Positions 17,701 to 25,135 of a DNA stretch of 64,000 bases are shown in pieces; within the stretch, counting starts at the first letter, position 1, and each line of letters opens with the position of its first letter. The notes beneath the pieces were generated by a model. It was given only the letters and a program-made list of their open reading frames with translations. It was not told the origin of the DNA and made no database searches. Both the position numbers and the translations under genes were made by a program. The stretch comes from JAUVKA01 sp964465145. Its GTDB lineage: Bacteria; Bacteroidota; Bacteroidia; Bacteroidales; UBA12481. The stretch lies in contig CAYXJR010000007.1 of the NCBI GenBank assembly GCA_964465145.1, positions 1 through 64,000 of the forward strand. The letters are read 5' to 3'.

Positions 17701-18844
17701 CCTTGCCTTTGATATCGATGAAATTAAGGTCTTCAAATCTGTCTCCCGGCAGGGGACTTGCGGGTTTCCATGATGCGTAAAAATGCATGGACCCTTCGTT
17801 CCATTCCCAGTTGCCGGTTTCAATCCCTAACTCAAGATCAACCGGTTTGTCCTGCAGATTTATCAGGTTCATTTGTCCGCTCCTACCATAGGGCATAACA
17901 TAACTGCAGATCATCGTACCGTCGGGCAATACAGCCCTGTCCCAAACCTGGAAAGGGTTGATCTTATCGGGGCTGCTGAAAAAATCGCCAACAGGGCACC
18001 ATACCGTGCGGATCCCGTCGAATATCATTTCCATAATGGTTGAACGCAGTGCCTGCGAACCGCTTTCCGGATCAATCCGGATTGTCATCTTCTTGATGGC
18101 ATGGCTCCCGGAGGGAAGGTCAATGATCTTATTTTCTTTTGATTTCAGGTGTACATCGGTCAATCCTGATGTACCCGGGTCTGGTTTGGGGTTTTCCAGC
18201 ATTGTCAAGGCCGTTTGGTCCACCAGCCCGGAAGCTCTTTCATACTGCTTCATGGAAAAACTCTTCACGGAAATTCCCTGATCATAGGCCCGGTAATTGA
18301 TTATAAAATAGAAAGGCTTGCCCGTGAGGGTGATTTTGCAGCTTTTTGCAAAAGGAACCGGAAGGTACAGATCACCTGCCCTGGCTGTAAAACGTGCAAA
18401 CGGCGGTTTTACCGACCCCTTGCCTGTAAGCAAGTCGATAAAGCATTCATCGATTACAGGCTTCTTCTTCCCATCGAGGTAGATCCTGATATTGGGCCCC
18501 TTGTTAACGGCCAGTGAATAATAAAAAAAAGGGGTCCATAGGCGGGTCAGGCATCCGGAGCCCTCATGCTCCATGATCAGGAATTCTTTTTCACCGTTGA
18601 TGATCTCCTCCCTGATATAACCTATCCCGTCGGAATCGGCAAACCATCCCGGCTTGTCAGGCACCACCGATTCACGGTTGTAACTGCTTGCCTGCAGCGA
18701 CTGGTAATTAACTGCCGGATATTGGGCCATAAGGTCCCGGTCAGTCATATCCCTCAAAAGGGATTCCATGGAGATCTGCTGGCCAAAGGAAGTGCCGACC
18801 AGCAGACTGATAATGAATAAGAAGCTTGCAATCCGTCTTGCCAT
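14786..18844 (-). CDS. Exported two-domain glycosidase-like protein: DUF2961 (GH172-type) + DUF6067
   Basis: 1352 aa, signal peptide ending TSFGQ (about 21). Residues about 30-540 are a DUF2961/GH172-type domain: GFADSDGIGYIREE-like N-terminal block, GHGWWGEGDEKIYID, and GTGTEDYYGWAGG near residue 423. Known GH172 members act on fructofuranosides or arabinofuranosides. Residues about 900-1340 resemble DUF6067, a TIM-barrel family related to GH123: GIDGVYIDDSALDR near 1120, DLHSWNHFNK near 1155, and a C-terminal beta domain. Each domain is usually found as a separate protein, so the fusion is notable. A 35-bp heptamer array (17048-17082) is translated near residue 593 between the two. Substrate is unknown. 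Confidence 0.8.
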   Translation of the reverse strand: MARRIASFLFIISLLVGTSFGQQISMESLLRDMTDRDLMAQYPAVNYQSLQASSYNRESVVPDKPGWFADSDGIGYIREEIINGEKEFLIMEHEGSGCLTRLWTPFFYYSLAVNKGPNIRIYLDGKKKPVIDECFIDLLTGKGSVKPPFARFTARAGDLYLPVPFAKSCKITLTGKPFYFIINYRAYDQGISVKSFSMKQYERASGLVDQTALTMLENPKPDPGTSGLTDVHLKSKENKIIDLPSGSHAIKKMTIRIDPESGSQALRSTIMEMIFDGIRTVWCPVGDFFSSPDKINPFQVWDRAVLPDGTMICSYVMPYGRSGQMNLINLQDKPVDLELGIETGNWEWNEGSMHFYASWKPASPLPGDRFEDLNFIDIKGKGVLAGDALTVLSPGHGWWGEGDEKIYIDEKDLARRFPTHFGTGTEDYYGWAGGLVPTGRDTFSIPIGGNICNGNQADPRGYNICTRNRILDAIPFTNRLVFDMEASPGTDIRESWNLLDYTLVTYWYAFPGSTSNAGPLPERAAAPIMTLEKIDLMQEYLKTGTVVLSPEIHYLPKELQALPGQFLVFPINLKANNKDLSDIQVNFSTRNPHLATRNPFTCFNLGGIDFKGRPFVKRVDISAGQDQELWMGIDLDGIPEGIYQGSMAISAGGEKQDIPIKINISGEAIKDHGYDEGKSMARLNWLNSTIGIDENISNGFMPVELEGSIIKILGRELRVGANGLPESIASFFGPSNQELNNEGEGLINSPFRFIIEIADGSMVRLKPGKLVISKQSGSKVIWKVLNTSVDFDLECSGEMEFDGFVDYKLKLTAKSAVKVRDIRLEIPLKKEKAEYMMGLNHEGGYRTPDWRWKWDSIKNQDMLWIGSVNGGMRIKWKAANYRRPLINIYYEFGKLNMPPSWWNEGRGGVNIGDRNKDVLVNAYSGPQEMLAGESLDYDFELLITPFRTIDKPVQFGDRYYHGGGTNTSVKIANAKAAGANIINIHHAEDLYPFINYPYLDENIEELKQLVSDTHDAGMRMKFYYTTRELTKNLPEFGAFYSLNGEIIYPGPGDATKTILNPNGPDEWLRKNLHGKYIPAWHNPINEGKFKGETDLSVITTPDSRLNNFYVAGLDWMVRNIGIDGVYIDDSALDRFTLMRARKIIDRYRTEGRMDLHSWNHFNKLAGFASCLNLYMDLLPYFDQVWIGEGRDYNRMPDHWLIEVSGIPFGLPGQMLQGGGNPWRGMVYGITNRAGWTPKPPGEIWKFWDEYRIQNKKMVGYWDKNCPVASSNPLVKATVYQGSDFSIIAVANWSDKDQEPGLSVNWARLDIDSAIAEIFIPEIKDFQEEQNPVEPGKLVIPGGKGFLIIVRSR
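17048..17082. repeat. Heptamer array CGGGTTG x5 inside a coding sequence
   Basis: CGGGTTG, CGGGTTG, CGAGGTG, TGGGTTG, CGGGTTG: 35 bp in strict register inside the 1352-aa gene, translated on the minus strand as STRNPHLATRNPF. 35 is not a multiple of three, yet the frame stays open. Confidence 0.9.
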
Positions 18845-18890
18845 GGCATTTTTAGGTCTGGTTTATAATGCCAAGGTAGTAAAAAAGAGG

Positions 18891-18955
18891 GTTACGTAAG
18901 GTGACATTAGGTTATGTTAGGTTATGTTAGGTTACGTTAGGTGACGATAGGTGAC
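18891..18955. repeat. Decamer array GTTACGTTAG x6.5
   Basis: GTTACGTAAG, GTGACATTAG, GTTATGTTAG (2), GTTACGTTAG, GTGACGATAG, GTGAC: perfect 10-bp register. It lies between the start of the glycosidase gene and the stop of the TonB-type gene. Confidence 0.92.
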
Positions 18956-18969
18956 TGGCGACAATACCC

Positions 18970-19050
18970 TGAATAAACGCGAGCGTAAGCGAGCAGAATT
19001 AACGGCGAAGCGCAGCGAAGCCAGAATTAACGCTGAGCGAAGCGAAGCCC
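18970..19050. repeat. 28-bp GC-rich repeat, two copies plus one diverged copy
   Basis: Units at 18995-19022 and 19023-19050 both start AGAATTAACG and continue GCGAAGCG-rich; a diverged unit precedes them (18970-18994, TGAATAAACGCGAGCG). The last unit ends on the first base of the TonB-type gene's stop triplet. Rich in internal GCGAAGC/GCTTCGC pairing, so it could fold. Confidence 0.8.
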
Positions 19051-21800
19051 TACCTGTGCGCCTTAATAACAATTCCCTCTCCTCCAGCAAATTTATTAAG
19101 CCTGTATTTGAAGGAAAGCATCACATATCTTCCGATGATGTTTGAGCGAGTCTCGCGAAGGTAATTCAACTCGCTGATCCGGGTAATACCTTTGTTCTTG
19201 TCGAGTAAGTCAGCTCCTTGTAAACTAAATGATGCCCGATTATTTTTCAGGAAGAAATAACTCGCCTCTGCAGCTATTAATGGAACTGAGATAGACTCTC
19301 CAAAACTTTGGTTATTGTAATTGGTTACATCAGCAGAAACCATGAAATTCCATTTATCACTGGGGTTATACTGTATCTCTGTGAAATATGAGAAATCAGT
19401 ATAACGGTTATTAAGGGATTCCTGCAAAGAGTATTTTGCATCTGTTAGGCTAATGGTTCCACCTGCAGTCACGTCCCATTTCTTTTTCGTACGGTTATCC
19501 ACACTCAACGACAATCGGTGGCTCATGTTAGTATTAATATTTTCTATATCATTCACCAGGTTGATCCCCTTGTTCCAGCTTTCTTGTAAACCTGCTTTAA
19601 AATTGATGCCAAGCGGCCTTATGGGGGTTGAGAAATCCATATTTCCACTCACCTGAAAATCATCTGATACATTTACCAGGTTCAGGGTTTGTCCCAGTCT
19701 GTCATCAATAGTTCTCGACCAATTGATTTTATCCTGGGTATAGCTTGCGCTGACACCCGTAAACAGCGAGGTGAAGGAAAACTGATCAAAAATGATCCAG
19801 TGCAAATTCATGCTTCGTTGGTATTCTGGCTTCAAATTCCGGTTCCCATAAGAAACAGATAGAGAATTGGTAGTATTGGCAATAGGCAACAACTGGTTAA
19901 TGGTAGGCTGAACCAGATTGGATCGATAACTCAGGTTTATTCTATGTCCTGTTTTGTATTCATAATCCATATTAAATCCCGGCAGGAAAGCGAATTGGGT
20001 TCTTTCCACCCCCTCATCCTCCCAGAGGAAGTTCTGTGTTTTGTAAAATTCAGATTTAAAAAATAAATTGATCTGAACTTTCTCAGTACTCCTTTTTAGT
20101 GTTAATCCAGGCCTGATTCTATCATATCTCCTGCTGAAATCAGGACTTAGGGAATCAATTATCGCATCACTGGGAAGGGGAATCCCCTGAGTCCTGACTA
20201 ATGACTCATTCGTTGAACTAAAGCTTACTTCAGGAATAGCAAAGAACCTCTTGCCTAATCGCTGAGTTACTGAAGTGTTAGCCGTATAGCTTAGGTTGTC
20301 AATTTGATTTTCCTGGTAAAGGCTCTCAAGTGTTTCCAGATCAGGGGCAGCATAAAAGGTTCTGTTTTGCCACTGTTGATCGGTCAAACTTTTACTCAAA
20401 CTTGCATTCCCGGATATTTTAGCCACCGTTCTGTTTCCCCTGAATTTTTTGAGCCAGGAAGCCTTGGCATTTCCACTAATCCGGTCGGAACCCTGATTTG
20501 AATTATTATCAAGCCAATTCACCAATTGATCATTCCTATAACTATCAGTATAATTCTGACCCCAGGCATTAGAAAAATTAAAGGATGCCCCTCCATCCAG
20601 AAAGATATTCTGTGTGGAATCAATTCTGTAACGGATCCCAAAATTCACGCTGTGAGCAGTATCCCGGCTGGTTTGATCCATGTCCTGTTCCTGCAGATAG
20701 GAACCATCTGAGGTAAAGTTTTGAGTATTGGTGGTTTGGATCAGATTTTTCTTTGTTCCATTGCCCAGGTAGGAAATAAAAAACCGTCTGTCTTTGGCAG
20801 GAGAAAAGGAAAAATTCAATCCTCCTGCACCGGAAGTTGTCAATCCGTTGACCTGCTGGCCGAAATTAATAGGTAAACTATTGTCTCCTCCGATGGAAAT
20901 CTTTGCAGATCCCCCACTCATCATGGCTGACATACCTCCATTAAAATCCATGTAATCCTGGAAAGAGAAGCCAAATTGATTAATGTTGTTTTGCATAACC
21001 AGGCCGGCCATCTGCAATTTGTCGGTAAAACGGTACAGCTTGGCATTACCCTGATAGTGATTATCAGTCCCATAACCCGCCATCACATGCCCAAAAACTC
21101 CATCTTTTTGATCTTCATTAAGAACCAGGTTAAGTGCTTTATCCCGGGTTCCATCATCTATTCCGGTAAATTCAGATTCATCAGATTTTTTATCAAATAC
21201 CTGTACCTTATCAACGGCACCGGCTGGAAGATTTTTTGTAGCAACCTTAGGGTCATTACCAAAAAATTCCTTCCCATCCACCAGCACTTTCCGAACATCC
21301 TCACCCATGGCCTTTATATTACCTGCCCGATCTACCTGAATACCTGGTAGTTTCTTGAGTAAGTCCTCAACCACAGCATCGGGTTTGGTTTTAAAGGCCT
21401 TTGCATTAAACTCGATGGTGTCTTTTTTTATTACCATAGGAACATGTTCACCGATAACCTCCACTCCATCCAAATCTACTGGTTTGGGCTCCATGCTTAT
21501 AATGCCCCAATATCCGTCATTTTCATATGGTGTACTGATTTCGCGCCAGGCGGTTTCATATCCAAGAAAAGCAAATTGCATCAGGTAATGTCCTGCCTTG
21601 GTATTTTTGATTTCCCAATGTCCGTTATTGGCAGAAATGCCGAAATACAGCATGGTTGAATCAGAAGGATTGAGCAACACAATGGTTGCCGAAGGAAGAG
21701 GTTGGCCAGTTTCATCAGTGATTTCTCCGGAGATATTACTGATTTGTCCGAAACCAGACATAACAAAACCACTCAATATAATTGTCAGGAATAAACGCAT
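19050..21800 (-). CDS. Outer-membrane beta-barrel protein, carboxypeptidase-like N-domain + TonB-receptor-like plug
   Basis: 916 aa with a signal peptide (MRLFLTIILSGFVMSGFGQ). Residues 22-105 form a carboxypeptidase-regulatory-like beta-sandwich (ISGEITDETGQPLPSATIVLL). A plug domain follows (VVEDLLKKLPGIQVD, VRKVLVDGKEFF, VDKVQVFDKKSDESEFTGIDD). Then comes a barrel of the outer-membrane beta-barrel family typical of Bacteroidota (SYRSNLVQPTINQLLPIANTTN; GNRNLKPEYQRSMNLHW). It is shorter than a SusC and has no partnering SusD. The GLPGLI gene 15 bp upstream is the usual companion, and a histidine kinase/response regulator pair is divergent. The transported substrate is unknown. Confidence 0.9.
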   Translation of the reverse strand: MRLFLTIILSGFVMSGFGQISNISGEITDETGQPLPSATIVLLNPSDSTMLYFGISANNGHWEIKNTKAGHYLMQFAFLGYETAWREISTPYENDGYWGIISMEPKPVDLDGVEVIGEHVPMVIKKDTIEFNAKAFKTKPDAVVEDLLKKLPGIQVDRAGNIKAMGEDVRKVLVDGKEFFGNDPKVATKNLPAGAVDKVQVFDKKSDESEFTGIDDGTRDKALNLVLNEDQKDGVFGHVMAGYGTDNHYQGNAKLYRFTDKLQMAGLVMQNNINQFGFSFQDYMDFNGGMSAMMSGGSAKISIGGDNSLPINFGQQVNGLTTSGAGGLNFSFSPAKDRRFFISYLGNGTKKNLIQTTNTQNFTSDGSYLQEQDMDQTSRDTAHSVNFGIRYRIDSTQNIFLDGGASFNFSNAWGQNYTDSYRNDQLVNWLDNNSNQGSDRISGNAKASWLKKFRGNRTVAKISGNASLSKSLTDQQWQNRTFYAAPDLETLESLYQENQIDNLSYTANTSVTQRLGKRFFAIPEVSFSSTNESLVRTQGIPLPSDAIIDSLSPDFSRRYDRIRPGLTLKRSTEKVQINLFFKSEFYKTQNFLWEDEGVERTQFAFLPGFNMDYEYKTGHRINLSYRSNLVQPTINQLLPIANTTNSLSVSYGNRNLKPEYQRSMNLHWIIFDQFSFTSLFTGVSASYTQDKINWSRTIDDRLGQTLNLVNVSDDFQVSGNMDFSTPIRPLGINFKAGLQESWNKGINLVNDIENINTNMSHRLSLSVDNRTKKKWDVTAGGTISLTDAKYSLQESLNNRYTDFSYFTEIQYNPSDKWNFMVSADVTNYNNQSFGESISVPLIAAEASYFFLKNNRASFSLQGADLLDKNKGITRISELNYLRETRSNIIGRYVMLSFKYRLNKFAGGEGIVIKAHR

Positions 21801-21815
21801 CTATTCAGTCTCCTC

Positions 21816-22586
21816 CTATTTTTTAATCTGAATCATAAAGGTTGCCCCTCCTTCTTTATGTTCAGCTCCCATTTCTTCCATTTTATCCGCCACAATCTTA
21901 TCAAACTCTTCCTGACTCACTTTTTTACCTTTCTTAGGTTTTACCAGAAGCTTCTTGTCAATTTCACTGAAATCGATTGACAAGGCTGTCAGAGTATGAT
22001 CTCCGTCTTCCATCTCTACCTGAAGGACCAGTCCTGGTAAACCAATATATCCGGAAGGACCAGTTGCTATAGGGATAGATGGAGTGAACCAGGCAAAAGT
22101 TTTCTTACCCTCATCGTTTTCCTGAACGGCCTGCATGCAAGGATAGTCTAAAATGACTTTCTGATCTCCGGTTATCTTCCATTCGCCCTGTTTAATATCA
22201 TTTTCGATAAGAAAAACACGGGTCATGAATTCCCTTTTCTCAACCGTTTTGGAATTCTCAATGTCGTAAAATAACTGATTGTCAGGTTCCATCATCTTCA
22301 TCTGGATCATTCCTCCTCCACCAGACATGGCAACCTCCTCAGCACTTTCATCTTCTTTAACATTTTGATACAAGGAAAAATTCTCAGTAAAAAGCAATTC
22401 CTTTTTACTTCTTCTTTCCTTAGGTAGCTGATCGGCAAATTGTGCAGCAGCTCCTTCCAGTTTAATATCAAGTTTCATAACATCTTCATAAACTACTTTT
22501 CCTTCTTTCGAGGAATTGTCGCCGTCCTGGGCATATAATCCAATACTCAGAGCTACTACGATGGAGGATAATAATATTCTTTTCAT
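21816..22586 (-). CDS. GLPGLI family protein
   Basis: 256 aa with signal peptide (MKRILLSSIVVALSIGLYAQ). It has the defining motif GYIGLPGLVLQVEM, preceded by the FAWFTPSIPIATGPS block. The N-terminal KVVYEDVMKLDI and LLFTENFSLYQN strands match the family. GLPGLI proteins are exported, of unknown biochemical role, and recurrently paired with a barrel protein, as here (15-bp gap). The 5' leader carries three AAAATAATAAGC 12-mers between a TACATTTG box and the ATG. Confidence 0.9.
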   Translation of the reverse strand: MKRILLSSIVVALSIGLYAQDGDNSSKEGKVVYEDVMKLDIKLEGAAAQFADQLPKERRSKKELLFTENFSLYQNVKEDESAEEVAMSGGGGMIQMKMMEPDNQLFYDIENSKTVEKREFMTRVFLIENDIKQGEWKITGDQKVILDYPCMQAVQENDEGKKTFAWFTPSIPIATGPSGYIGLPGLVLQVEMEDGDHTLTALSIDFSEIDKKLLVKPKKGKKVSQEEFDKIVADKMEEMGAEHKEGGATFMIQIKK

Positions 22587-22590
22587 CTGT

Positions 22591-22625
22591 TTATTATTTT
22601 GCTTATTATTTTGCTTATTATTTTA
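22591..22625 (-). repeat. 12-mer tandem repeat in the GLPGLI leader
   Basis: TTATTATTTTGC twice plus TTATTATTTTA on the plus strand; read in the gene's direction it is an A-rich leader immediately upstream of the start codon at 22586. Confidence 0.85.
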
Positions 22626-22628
22626 CAT

Positions 22629-22636
22629 CAAATGTA
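22629..22636 (-). promoter_or_regulatory. -7 box TACATTTG for the GLPGLI/barrel operon
   Basis: The minus strand reads TACATTTG, an exact TAnnTTTG. Predicted start near 22624, leader about 38 nt. Two GTAAACC direct repeats (22634-22640 and 22643-22649) overlap and follow it upstream. Confidence 0.55.
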
Positions 22637-22674
22637 AACCGGGTAAACCATACGGATAGTTAATAAGCCCAAAA

Positions 22675-22694
22675 TTAAGGTTAATTAAGGTTAA
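22675..22694. promoter_or_regulatory. Candidate response-regulator operator: TTAAGGTTAA direct repeat x2
   Basis: Two perfect 10-bp direct repeats, one helical turn apart, lie between the divergent promoters of the GLPGLI operon and the histidine kinase operon. OmpR/PhoB-class regulators bind direct repeats of this spacing. The link to the regulator at 24230 is inference. Confidence 0.45.
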
Positions 22695-22723
22695 AAGAGT
22701 CTGATCAAACAGCATCTCCCTAT

Positions 22724-22731
22724 TATATTTG
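22724..22731 (+). promoter_or_regulatory. -7 box TATATTTG for the kinase/regulator operon
   Basis: Exact TAnnTTTG, 12 bp before the ATG at 22744, predicting a leader of only about 8 nt. Confidence 0.5.
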
Positions 22732-22743
22732 CCTGGTGATAAG

Positions 22744-24228
22744 ATGAAAAAGACGAAAAATATCAGGTGGATCCCGCTACTTATGGGGCTGAGCCAGATT
22801 TTACTAACTGGCTTTGTGGTGTATTGGTTGATTGGGCAGTATAAGAGCGAGAAGGAAAACTTGCACCAGCAGTTGAATTATGAATTCCTGGAAGCCCAGA
22901 ATCAGGCTATGGATTCAACCCTATATGTCTTTTTGCGTCCCCTTTTAAAAGACAGCCTGAATTTTAAGGACAGTCTTTCAGCTAGTGAATGGGTATCATC
23001 AACAACTGATTCCATCGACACGGTTTACCTTGGAGCTAAATACACAACTGATGGCCCTGCCAGTGGTCATATTATACAAATTGGGATAAGTGATACTGGT
23101 TACTTGCCGGTTACCGGTAAGGCAAGTTATCAGATTTCGACTATTCCTCACCAGGATGCATTATTACACGGGGTAAAGATGATTTTCCAGATGTCAGCAG
23201 ATTCAACGGGTGTTGGCGGTGTAGAAGGTCAGTCCCCATTCCCTGAGGTAGATTCCGTTTTGCTTCTTAGTCTTGCCTCAAAACGTCTCCTGGATATGAA
23301 CCACTCAGATTTTAAAATTTTTTGGTACCAGGACAGCCTTAATTTCAATTCACCAGAATATAAGAAAAGGATACGGTTCCAGTCTGATTTATCTCGCCCG
23401 AAAATGATTTACGAGGTTGCCAATTTTGAGCCATTCTTACTGCGGGAGATGATCCCACAAATTCTATTCGCTCTTTTCTTGCTTTTACTAACTGCATCTG
23501 CTTTTATATTGACATTCAAAAGCTTAAGACGGCAGGTATTATTGAATACCCTGCGAAATGAATTTATTAGCAATGTTTCTCATGAATTAAAAACACCTGT
23601 TTCCACAGTTAAAGTTGCCCTGGAGTCTCTTCAAAATTACGATCTGAAGAAGGATGCAGCAGTATCAGATGAATACCTGAAAATAGCCTCGTTGGAGATG
23701 GACAGATTAGACTTTTTGATACAAAAAATATTGAACCAGTCTTTACTCGAGAGCCAAAAGGTAGTTATCAATCAGGAAAGCAGCGACCTGGTGAACCTGA
23801 CAAAGAACGTTATACAGTCTGTTAAACCACGCATTCAGGAATTGAATGGGAGTATTGAGTTAATTGGGGAAGTAGATGAACTTCTTGTTTCAATGGACGA
23901 TCTTTATATTCAGGGAGTTTTGATTAACCTTCTGGATAACGCCATAAAGTATGGAGGTGATCCCCCGATAATTCAGGTTAATATCCGCAAAAAAAATGGA
24001 GGCACTTTTTTATCGGTATTAGACAATGGAGAGGGTATTAGTAAAGAGTATCATGAAAAGGTGTTTGAGCGCTTTTTTCGCGTTCCTACAGGAGATAGAC
24101 ATAATGTTAAAGGATATGGCCTTGGCTTGAGTTTTGCAGCCCAGGTAATGCAACAACATGGTGGTTCAATAAAAGTTGAAAACGGCTCCTCAGGAGGATG
24201 CCTTTTTACCATATTTTTCAAAAAATAA
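22744..24228 (+). CDS. Sensor histidine kinase
   Basis: 494 aa from the ATG at 22744; a TTG five codons upstream falls on the -7 box and is rejected. One membrane helix lies at about residues 8-28, followed by an extracytoplasmic sensor region of about 200 residues without a recognised fold, and a second helix (ILFALFLLLLTASAFIL) at about 240-258. The HisKA motif FISNVSHELKTP puts the phosphorylated His at 280. The ATPase has NLLDNAIKYGG (N box), LDNGEGIS (G1) and GYGLGLSFAAQV (G2). It pairs with the regulator starting 1 bp after its stop and is divergent from the GLPGLI/barrel genes, which it may control. Confidence 0.95.
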   Translation: MKKTKNIRWIPLLMGLSQILLTGFVVYWLIGQYKSEKENLHQQLNYEFLEAQNQAMDSTLYVFLRPLLKDSLNFKDSLSASEWVSSTTDSIDTVYLGAKYTTDGPASGHIIQIGISDTGYLPVTGKASYQISTIPHQDALLHGVKMIFQMSADSTGVGGVEGQSPFPEVDSVLLLSLASKRLLDMNHSDFKIFWYQDSLNFNSPEYKKRIRFQSDLSRPKMIYEVANFEPFLLREMIPQILFALFLLLLTASAFILTFKSLRRQVLLNTLRNEFISNVSHELKTPVSTVKVALESLQNYDLKKDAAVSDEYLKIASLEMDRLDFLIQKILNQSLLESQKVVINQESSDLVNLTKNVIQSVKPRIQELNGSIELIGEVDELLVSMDDLYIQGVLINLLDNAIKYGGDPPIIQVNIRKKNGGTFLSVLDNGEGISKEYHEKVFERFFRVPTGDRHNVKGYGLGLSFAAQVMQQHGGSIKVENGSSGGCLFTIFFKK

Positions 24229-24229
24229 A

Positions 24230-24952
24230 ATGAGTATAAAGGTGTATTATATTGAAGATGAGCAGTTTCTGGGAAAGATTGTATTTGAAACCCTTGAGAA
24301 GCAAGGCTTTGATGTAAAATGGGAAACTGATGGTGCCCGGGTTCTGGCTGGATTCAAAACATTTTCTCCTGATATCATAGTATTGGATATAATGCTTCCT
24401 AATCTGGATGGTTATACATTATGCAGGCAGATAAGGTCTCTCTATCCTAAAATCCCTATTATCTTTTTAACCGCAAAGGTCGAAACAGCCGACCTTGTCA
24501 AAGGCTTTGAGGCTGGTGGTACCGATTATATGCGTAAACCCTTCAGTATTCAGGAATTGATTGTTAGAATTAATAACCAGTTGTCCCTGATGTCGGGTAT
24601 TAAACAACCATCTATCCCTCAATCTGAAGACTTTAAAATCGGGTTATATGTGTTTAAACCGGCGCGATATGAATTGCATTCTCCTTCGGGAACAATCAAA
24701 TTATCTCAAAGAGAACTGGAAATCATACAAATTCTTGTTGCCAGCATGAATCAAGTCACCAACAGGAAAGATATCCTGATGTCAGTCTGGGGCGATGACT
24801 CCTTCTTCAACTCCCGCACCCTGGACGTCTATATCCGAAAGCTCAGGGGATATTTCGAGGAGGACCCGGGAGTCCAGATCCAAACGCTGAAAGCGAAAGG
24901 ATATTTGTTTCTGGTAAGTAGTTCCCCGAAACACCGAAAAGTTTCATTGTAA
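24230..24952 (+). CDS. OmpR-family response regulator
   Basis: 240 aa from the ATG at 24230, one base after the kinase stop. A longer reading from 24176 overlaps the kinase and is rejected. Receiver: YYIEDEQF acidic pair, IIVLDIMLPNLDG with phosphoacceptor Asp53, FLTAK and MRKPF (Lys). C-terminal winged helix: LSQRELEIIQILVAS, NSRTLDVYIRKLRGYF, TLKAKGYLF. All receiver residues are intact. A candidate direct-repeat binding site lies at 22675-22694. A 105-bp array downstream contains AGGTTAATTC on the opposite strand, close to the operator half-site. Confidence 0.95.
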   Translation: MSIKVYYIEDEQFLGKIVFETLEKQGFDVKWETDGARVLAGFKTFSPDIIVLDIMLPNLDGYTLCRQIRSLYPKIPIIFLTAKVETADLVKGFEAGGTDYMRKPFSIQELIVRINNQLSLMSGIKQPSIPQSEDFKIGLYVFKPARYELHSPSGTIKLSQRELEIIQILVASMNQVTNRKDILMSVWGDDSFFNSRTLDVYIRKLRGYFEEDPGVQIQTLKAKGYLFLVSSSPKHRKVSL

Positions 24953-24969
24953 ACAAGGTTAATATACCA

Positions 24970-25074
24970 GAATCACCTGAATTAACCTGAATCACCTGAA
25001 TTAACCTGAATCACCTGAATTAACCTGAATTAACCTGAATTAACCTGAATCACCTGAATTAACCTGAATCACCT
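24970..25074. repeat. Mixed 9/10-mer tandem array GAATCACCT / GAATTAACCT, 11 units
   Basis: Order of unit lengths is 9,10,9,10,9,10,10,10,9,10,9, covering 105 bp with no spacers, so it is not CRISPR. It starts 17 bp after the regulator stop. On the opposite strand the 10-mer reads AGGTTAATTC. Confidence 0.95.
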
Positions 25075-25079
25075 TTCTT

Positions 25080-25116
25080 GTCCCCATGTCCCCAGTCCCT
25101 TCATCCCCAGTCCCCT
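25080..25116. repeat. Imperfect 7/8-mer array GTCCCCA
   Basis: GTCCCCAT, GTCCCCA, GTCCCTTC, ATCCCCA, GTCCCC directly after the preceding array and just before the acpS promoter box. Confidence 0.75.
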
Positions 25117-25123
25117 TTTTTCC

Positions 25124-25131
25124 TATCTTTG
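25124..25131 (+). promoter_or_regulatory. -7 box TATCTTTG immediately before acpS
   Basis: Exact TAnnTTTG ending 4 bp before the acpS ATG; the predicted transcript would start at or near the start codon. Confidence 0.5.
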
Positions 25132-25135
25132 CCCC

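Noticed and set aside
18951..19145. Small plus-strand frame encoding KRSEAR-type repeats
   Set aside because: It is a translation of the decamer and 28-bp repeats and overlaps the barrel gene's end; not a credible gene.
24176..24229. Upstream ATG for the response regulator overlapping the kinase gene
   Set aside because: The receiver domain starts at MSIKVYYIEDE (24230), one base after the kinase stop; the extra 18 residues are out-of-frame kinase sequence.
24970..25074. Possible CRISPR array
   Set aside because: Units are 9-10 bp with no unique spacers between them and there are no cas genes.
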